DNA from: 66-474 sp040255405
Lineage (GTDB): Bacteria > Pseudomonadota > Gammaproteobacteria > Xanthomonadales > Rhodanobacteraceae
Assembly (NCBI GenBank): GCA_040255405.1
Contig: JBDZUX010000003.1
Span: 124,001-188,000 of the forward strand
DNA length: 64,000 bases
Reading direction: 5' to 3'
This document shows, one piece after another, positions 59,837 through 64,000 of the stretch. The notes below the pieces were generated by a model. The model had not been told where the DNA came from and made no database searches. It was given only the letters and a program-made list of their open reading frames with translations. The translations under genes and the position numbers were made by a program. Numbering within the stretch: position 1 is the stretch's first letter; each line of letters opens with the position of its first letter.

Positions 59837-60328
59837 CTACAGCACGATCGGTTCGTCCGGCAATGCGTTGCGACGGCCAGGGCCGGGCGGCAAATACAGC
59901 TCCAGCAGGTTGTGCGTGGCGATGATGCCGTCCAGCGCGCCTTCCTTCCATTGTTCCTTGCGGAACTGCTCGCCCATGAAGCCGATGATGCGTTCCCACG
60001 AACCTTCGGGCACGCGCGCCACCACGCCGCGGTCGGGAATGATCTCGATGGTGTAATCGCCCAGCAGCACATAGATCAGCACGCCGGTGCGGCGTTCGGT
60101 ATCCCACACCTTCAAGTCCGCGAAGACGCTTTCGGCACGCTGGCGCACGCGGCGCCCGCCAAGCAGATAGCGCGCAGGCAGGCGCGCCTCGACGGCAAAA
60201 CAGATTTCACCGTCGTGCCGGGTTTCCCCCGCCGCGATCGCCGCCTGGATTTCCTGCATGGCGGCGGGCGGGAACGCCCGGCTGGCAGGTGCGTGGAACC
60301 AATGCCGCAACCAACGAATCGCATCCAT
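59837..60328 (-). CDS. TPM-domain membrane-associated protein (YgcG-like, second copy)
   Basis: A 163-residue cytosolic or membrane-bound TPM-fold protein, often annotated as DUF/TPM_phosphatase. Sequence features: GEICFAVEARLPARYLL, RQRAESVFADLKVWDTERRTGVLIYVLLGDYTIEIIPDRG, and a WERIIGFMGEQFRKEQWKEG helix. It is the third gene of a lemA-TPM-TPM operon; ATG overlaps the upstream stop (TGATG). Function in envelope maintenance is inferred from the operon only. Confidence 0.85.
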   Translation of the reverse strand: MDAIRWLRHWFHAPASRAFPPAAMQEIQAAIAAGETRHDGEICFAVEARLPARYLLGGRRVRQRAESVFADLKVWDTERRTGVLIYVLLGDYTIEIIPDRGVVARVPEGSWERIIGFMGEQFRKEQWKEGALDGIIATHNLLELYLPPGPGRRNALPDEPIVL

Positions 60329-61314
60329 CACCAACTCCCCGAAGCGCCGCCGCCACCGGTGGAACCGCCGCCGCCGGAGAACCCGCCGCCGCCACCGAAA
60401 CCTCCACCAAAGCCGCCCCCGCCAAAGCCGCCCCAGCCCCCGGAGCCGCCGCGTCGCGCGAACATGCCCCCGCCGCCGCCCGCGAAGCCGATCAGCCAGC
60501 CAAGCACGCCGAGTCCAAGTCCCAACGGCCACAAACCGCTGAACAGCCACGCCAGCAGCCCGGTCACGCCACCGACCAATCCTGCCCGCGGCAGCCTCGG
60601 CACGCGCGCAAAGAGCCCGCGCGCCCACACCAGCACGATCCATGCGACGACCAACCCCGTGAACCAGTCGTGTCCGTGCGCGACGCCACCCGGATTGCGT
60701 TGCGATTCCTGCAGTGGAGGCGGAAGCTTTTCGCCGTCGATCAGTTTCGTCAGCGCCCCGATCGCGTCATCAAGGCCGCCATAGAAATCGTTCACCCGGA
60801 ACTTCGGCGACATGTATTCGCGGATGATGCGCGACGCCGCGGCGTCGGGAATCGCGCCTTCGAGTCCGTAACCGGTTTCGATCATCGCGCGATGGTCATC
60901 CTTTGCAACCACCAACAGCACGCCGTCGTCGACGTTCCTGCGGCCAATCTTCCACTGATCGAACACGCGCGTCGCGTAACCGGCAATGTCTTCGGGCTGC
61001 GTGGTCGGCAACATCAGCACCACGACTTGCGCGCCCTTGCGCTGTTCCAGCGCGGCGAGTTGCGATTCGAGTTGCTGCGTCTGCTGCGCGGACAGCGTGC
61101 CAGTGAGATCGGTGACGCGCGCCTTCAATGCGGGCACGGGCACTTCGGCACGTGCGATGATCGCCAACGCAAGCAGACAGGCTGCAAGGATGGCAGGCGC
61201 GACAAGATTGCGCGCCGTCCCATGCTTGAACCCCTCTCCCTCCGGGCGAGGCTTCGCGCAGCGCCGAGCGCGCCGCGCCGGGGTGAGGGTTCGTTGCCTC
61301 AATGCGGTTCGCAC
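60328..61314 (-). CDS. TPM-domain protein with Gly-rich tail (YgcG family); start uncertain
   Basis: A YgcG-like protein: hydrophobic signal segment (APAILAACLLALAIIARA), TPM domain (VTDLTGTLSAQQTQQLESQL, GAQVVVLMLPTT, VDDGVLLVVAKDDH, YGLEGAIPDAAASRI), two C-terminal membrane helices and a long glycine/serine tail. The signal is preceded only by repeat-encoded sequence; the in-frame starts available are GTG at 61314 and TTG at 61302, both inside the repeat. The nearby ATG at 61223 is out of frame. Paired with lemA, as is common. Confidence 0.82.
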   Translation of the reverse strand: MRTALRQRTLTPARRARRCAKPRPEGEGFKHGTARNLVAPAILAACLLALAIIARAEVPVPALKARVTDLTGTLSAQQTQQLESQLAALEQRKGAQVVVLMLPTTQPEDIAGYATRVFDQWKIGRRNVDDGVLLVVAKDDHRAMIETGYGLEGAIPDAAASRIIREYMSPKFRVNDFYGGLDDAIGALTKLIDGEKLPPPLQESQRNPGGVAHGHDWFTGLVVAWIVLVWARGLFARVPRLPRAGLVGGVTGLLAWLFSGLWPLGLGLGVLGWLIGFAGGGGGMFARRGGSGGWGGFGGGGFGGGFGGGGGFSGGGGSTGGGGASGSW

Positions 61315-61395
61315 GAGCGCGTTCCCTCACCCGGCCTGCGGTCGCGCTCCGTGCGCGTTCGCGTTCGCTCCGCCTCTTCCGGAGGGAGAGAAAAA
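61224..61395. repeat. Family C repeat between lemA and the TPM gene
   Basis: Two partial units in tandem. One shows CCCCTCTCCCTCCGGGCGAGG, CGGGGTGAGGGTTCG; the other CCCTCACCCGGCCTGCGG, CTTCCGGAGGGAGAG. Both ends lie against coding DNA: the left end meets the TPM signal peptide codons, the right end stops 29 bases short of lemA's stop. Confidence 0.8.
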
Positions 61396-61423
61396 AAATT
61401 CGGCGAAGTCGCAATCTTGTCCA

Positions 61424-62104
61424 TCAATGCGCACTGGAAGCGGGTACTGGCGCGGATGGCGGCGTCGGTGCAACCGGCGGCGTCGGTGCCGAGGGCGCAG
61501 GCGCTGCAGGCGCCCTGCCGAAATCCACCTTGGGCGCGGTCGAGATCGCCGTCTCGTTGTCGACCGTGAAGTTCGGCTTCACCGCATAACCGAAAACCTT
61601 GGCGGTCAGGTTCACCGGAAAACGGCGGATAGTGCCGTTGTAGTCCTGCACTGCCCGCACATAACGACCGCGCGCGACGGTGATGCGGTTCTCGGTGCCC
61701 TCGAGCTGCGCCTGCAGGTTCTGGAACAGACCGTCGGCTTTCAGGTTCGGATAGTTTTCCGACACCGCCATCAGGCGCGTCAGCGCACTGGAAAGTTCGC
61801 CCTGCACGGCCTGGTACTTGGCGAGCGATGCCGCATCGTCGGCGTTCACCGTCACCTGCCCGACCTTGGCGCGCGCCTCGGTGACTTCGCGGAACACCTG
61901 CTCCTCGTGCGCGGCATAGCCCTTCACCGTCGCGACGAGGTTCGGCACCAGGTCGGCGCGGCGCTGGTACTGGTTGACCACTTCCGACCACGCGGCCTTG
62001 ACCGCCTCATCCTTGGTCTGGATCTGGTTGTAGCCGCAGCCCGACAGCAGGCCGCACGCGAAGACCACTGCGAAGCACGAAACGGCAAGGCGGATGGCGC
62101 GCAT
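61424..62104 (-). CDS. lemA: LemA family lipoprotein
   Basis: A 226-residue LemA-type protein with a lipobox (ACGLLSGC, Cys23), so an envelope lipoprotein. The LemA core is YNQIQTKDEAVKAAWSEVVNQYQRRADLVPNLVATVKGYAAHE and TENRITVARGRYVRAVQDYNGTIRRFP. The C terminus is a Pro/Ala-rich tail of about 35 residues, longer than usual. It heads the operon with two TPM-domain genes, a common pairing of unknown envelope function. Confidence 0.93.
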   Translation of the reverse strand: MRAIRLAVSCFAVVFACGLLSGCGYNQIQTKDEAVKAAWSEVVNQYQRRADLVPNLVATVKGYAAHEEQVFREVTEARAKVGQVTVNADDAASLAKYQAVQGELSSALTRLMAVSENYPNLKADGLFQNLQAQLEGTENRITVARGRYVRAVQDYNGTIRRFPVNLTAKVFGYAVKPNFTVDNETAISTAPKVDFGRAPAAPAPSAPTPPVAPTPPSAPVPASSAH

Positions 62105-62216
62105 GGGAGTTCTCCGTGCTGGGGCCTGTCAGCGCGAGGCCGCGTGGCCTGGCGTCGGCAGGCGGGGAGCGTGATTGCAGCATGCGCGGCAAGTCCGCGC
62201 AACGGGAAGCACGACG

Positions 62217-62588
62217 CTAGAACGCCCTTGGAACCAGGATGATGATCCAGATCACCAGCACGTTGACCATCAGCAGGAACACCGCGGCCGAACCCATGTC
62301 CTTGGCGCGGCCGGCGGTTTCGTGATGTTCGGGCCAGAGCTTGTCGACCAGGCATTCGACGATGGAGTTCAGCATTTCAGCGGCAAGCACCGGCAACAGC
62401 GAACCGGTCAACAGCGCCTTCTCGATGGCGCCGTCGCCCAGCCACAGCCCCGCAGGGAACAGGATCACCAACAGGATCACTTCGAGACGGAACGACGCCT
62501 CGGTGCGCCAACCTGCGCGCAAGCCCTTCACCGACCAGATCAGCGCCAGCCAGATCTGGCGCGGTCCGCGGTTGATGTTGCTGGCCAT
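62217..62588 (-). CDS. dgkA: Diacylglycerol kinase
   Basis: Small integral membrane kinase of 123 residues with three helices that phosphorylates diacylglycerol to phosphatidic acid. The active-site region AAEMLNSIVECLVD and KDMGSAAVFLLMVN match the DgkA family, with the amphipathic N-terminal helix GLRAGWRTEASFRLEV. It follows a 225-base gap from the propeller gene; that gap shows no gene or clear signal. Confidence 0.94.
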   Translation of the reverse strand: MASNINRGPRQIWLALIWSVKGLRAGWRTEASFRLEVILLVILFPAGLWLGDGAIEKALLTGSLLPVLAAEMLNSIVECLVDKLWPEHHETAGRAKDMGSAAVFLLMVNVLVIWIIILVPRAF

Positions 62589-62813
62589 CGATGCTCCCCG
62601 CGCAAGGCGCGTTTGCTTTCCCCGGAACCGGTGCGGCGCGCGACCCGATCACGACACTGCGGGTGCGGTTCGCTGACGCGTTCCTCGTGTCGCCGGCGCC
62701 GCCCCCGCCATCATCCGTGCGCTTGGGTTCCTCGGCGGTCCGTGACCGGCGGCGAAGGCGCGTATGATGCCACGGCCGCCGCCGGGATGCGGCGGGCACG
62801 CGCCTTGCCGCCA

Positions 62814-64000
62814 TCAGTGATCGCCCGGCACCGGCTGTTGATCCGCCCCTATCACGATGCCGCTGGCGCGCATGGTTTGGTTGAAGGCCGGCACCGTCGC
62901 GGTCTTGAGGTTCTCGAATGCCGTGCGGGCCGCCGCGAGCTCGGTCTGGAGCCTGGCGAAGTTTTCGCGTTGGGCGACGGTCGGCGCGTAATCCGAACCC
63001 CCGGCGGTGTTCTGGATGCCCTGCCCGACACGCCCTGCCAGCCAGCGAAGGTTCCAGTACATCCGGAACGGCGTCGAGTATTGCTTGTCGTCGCTGAGCC
63101 TCGCTTCCGGACTGACCAACTGGTTCTCGACCTCAAGGATCCGTGCGTCGAGATGCTGCAGCGCATCTGCCGTCTCACCCGAAACATGCGTCTTCAATTG
63201 GTCCTCGATCTGCTTGCGCCACGCTTCCATGGTATTGACCATGTCCGAAGTTTCGCTGATCGCGTCGGCGATCTGCACCTGCATCGCGGTCGAATCACCC
63301 AACACCGCATCGCTCGCCTTGACCGCCGGATCCTTCACCACCACGAAGGGCTGTGTGTAACTGCGGCCATCCACGGTCAGCCGCACCTGGTAGCTGCCGG
63401 GCGCCGCGATCGGCGTGCCGGTATGCGGCGTCATGCCCCAGTGGATGATGCTGCGATACGCCTTGCCCCGGTAGCGCGGCTCGTCCCAGATGTGCGGGTT
63501 TTCGGGCGGCGTCGTGAGCAGCTTCACGTCGGTCGGCGTGTCGTAGAAAAGATCCCAATATGCGCCGTTAAGGCCTTGGTGTGCCTTCAGTTTTTCGGTG
63601 CGGACCGCCTTCCCCTGCGCATCCAGGATCTGCAACTGCACCGGATTCTTGGGCGCTTTTGCGAGATAGAACTGGAACTGCGGCCGTGCCGGCTGGGCCG
63701 CGGTCGGATAGGCACTGCGCGCCTGCCGATAAACCTCGCCGGGTTTGAACAATCGCGTTGCGCCACTATCCGGCTGATCCGGGCCGCCGGTCTGCTCGAA
63801 CGTCGCGATGTTCGGCAGGATGAAATCACCACGGCCGTAGGTGGACACGTCCACGTCGTGCATGTGCGGCTGGATATTGATCCACGTGACCGGCGCCGGC
63901 GGCAGGCCCTTGCGGAACCGCGTCCAGTGCCTGCCGTTGTCCATCGTGTAATAGAACGCATGGCCGGTGCCCGCGAACAGCATGCCTTCGCGGTTCGGGT
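62814..64000 (-). CDS. Sortilin/BNR-repeat glycosyl-hydrolase-like protein (C-terminal part)
   Basis: The gene runs off the right edge, so only the last roughly 395 residues are present. The visible N-terminal part is the end of a BNR/VPS10-type beta-propeller (GMLFAGTGHAFYYTMDNGRHWTRF, then HDVDVSTYGRGDFILPN). This is followed by a beta-sandwich region (QLQILDAQGKAVRTEKLKAHQGLNG) and a helical C-terminal domain. Proteins of this architecture are annotated as exported glycosyl hydrolases or sialidase-like; the reaction is unproven. Confidence 0.8.
   Translation of the reverse strand, partial: PNREGMLFAGTGHAFYYTMDNGRHWTRFRKGLPPAPVTWINIQPHMHDVDVSTYGRGDFILPNIATFEQTGGPDQPDSGATRLFKPGEVYRQARSAYPTAAQPARPQFQFYLAKAPKNPVQLQILDAQGKAVRTEKLKAHQGLNGAYWDLFYDTPTDVKLLTTPPENPHIWDEPRYRGKAYRSIIHWGMTPHTGTPIAAPGSYQVRLTVDGRSYTQPFVVVKDPAVKASDAVLGDSTAMQVQIADAISETSDMVNTMEAWRKQIEDQLKTHVSGETADALQHLDARILEVENQLVSPEARLSDDKQYSTPFRMYWNLRWLAGRVGQGIQNTAGGSDYAPTVAQRENFARLQTELAAARTAFENLKTATVPAFNQTMRASGIVIGADQQPVPGDH

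Noticed and set aside
60330..60784. Proline-rich plus-strand protein opposite the TPM gene
   Set aside because: It is the complement of the glycine-rich tail of the TPM-domain protein.

Overview
The window is GC-rich chromosomal DNA, densely coding on both strands, from a gammaproteobacterium. Best guess is the order Xanthomonadales/Lysobacterales, near Rhodanobacteraceae. Supporting signs are the miaB-phoH-ybeY-corC run, the divergent suhB/trmJ pair, the fused E1 alpha/beta branched-chain oxoacid dehydrogenase, an FSR-type MFS carrier, a PEP-CTERM protein, and many short palindromic intergenic repeats. Placement is inference; no rRNA gene is present. I see no phage, insertion sequence, CRISPR array or plasmid origin.

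The outstanding region is 3.9-20.5 kb, an isoprenoid-to-hopanoid assembly line. Farnesyl diphosphate synthase (minus strand) faces a plus-strand series: a stand-alone squalene synthase, squalene-hopene cyclase, HpnG and HpnA; then a mevalonate block (diphosphomevalonate decarboxylase, phosphomevalonate kinase, a single ORF fusing class II HMG-CoA reductase to mevalonate kinase, and type I IPP isomerase); then HpnH, HpnB, an acyltransferase and a flippase-like membrane protein, with a convergent glycosyltransferase closing the block. Together these could carry HMG-CoA to a side-chain-modified hopanoid. Missing from the window are HMG-CoA synthase, HpnC/D/E, and the HpnI/J/K/O tail genes. The embedded mevalonate block and the reductase-kinase fusion are the strongest candidates for something undescribed.

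0-3.8 kb holds a lipoprotein amidase, the PEP-CTERM protein and a TolB/TPR membrane protein. 20.7-29.9 kb holds tRNA-Arg(CCU) with a displaced copy of its 3' end, an ALDH7-type aldehyde dehydrogenase, a phosphoesterase-SDR pair, pyrD, murB, and small membrane or cytosolic proteins. 30-39 kb holds an FSR-type MFS carrier, fused oxoacid dehydrogenase E1, glutaryl-CoA dehydrogenase, a 5'-nucleotidase and a Pit/DUF47 phosphate transport pair. 39.5-54 kb holds two CBS-domain CorC-type proteins and CorA, TrmJ/SuhB, a lytic transglycosylase, the miaB-phoH-ybeY-corC cluster, an Lnb-like DUF4105 protein, a PilZ-HD-GYP-like protein and Lgt. 54-64 kb holds RlmI, an S9 peptidase, a YyaL-like DUF255 protein, a lemA-TPM operon, dgkA and a truncated beta-propeller protein.

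Intergenic spaces carry at least four families of palindromic repeats. One family has entered protein-coding sequence: it forms an in-frame insert in the DUF255 protein and appears to supply the start region of a TPM-domain protein.
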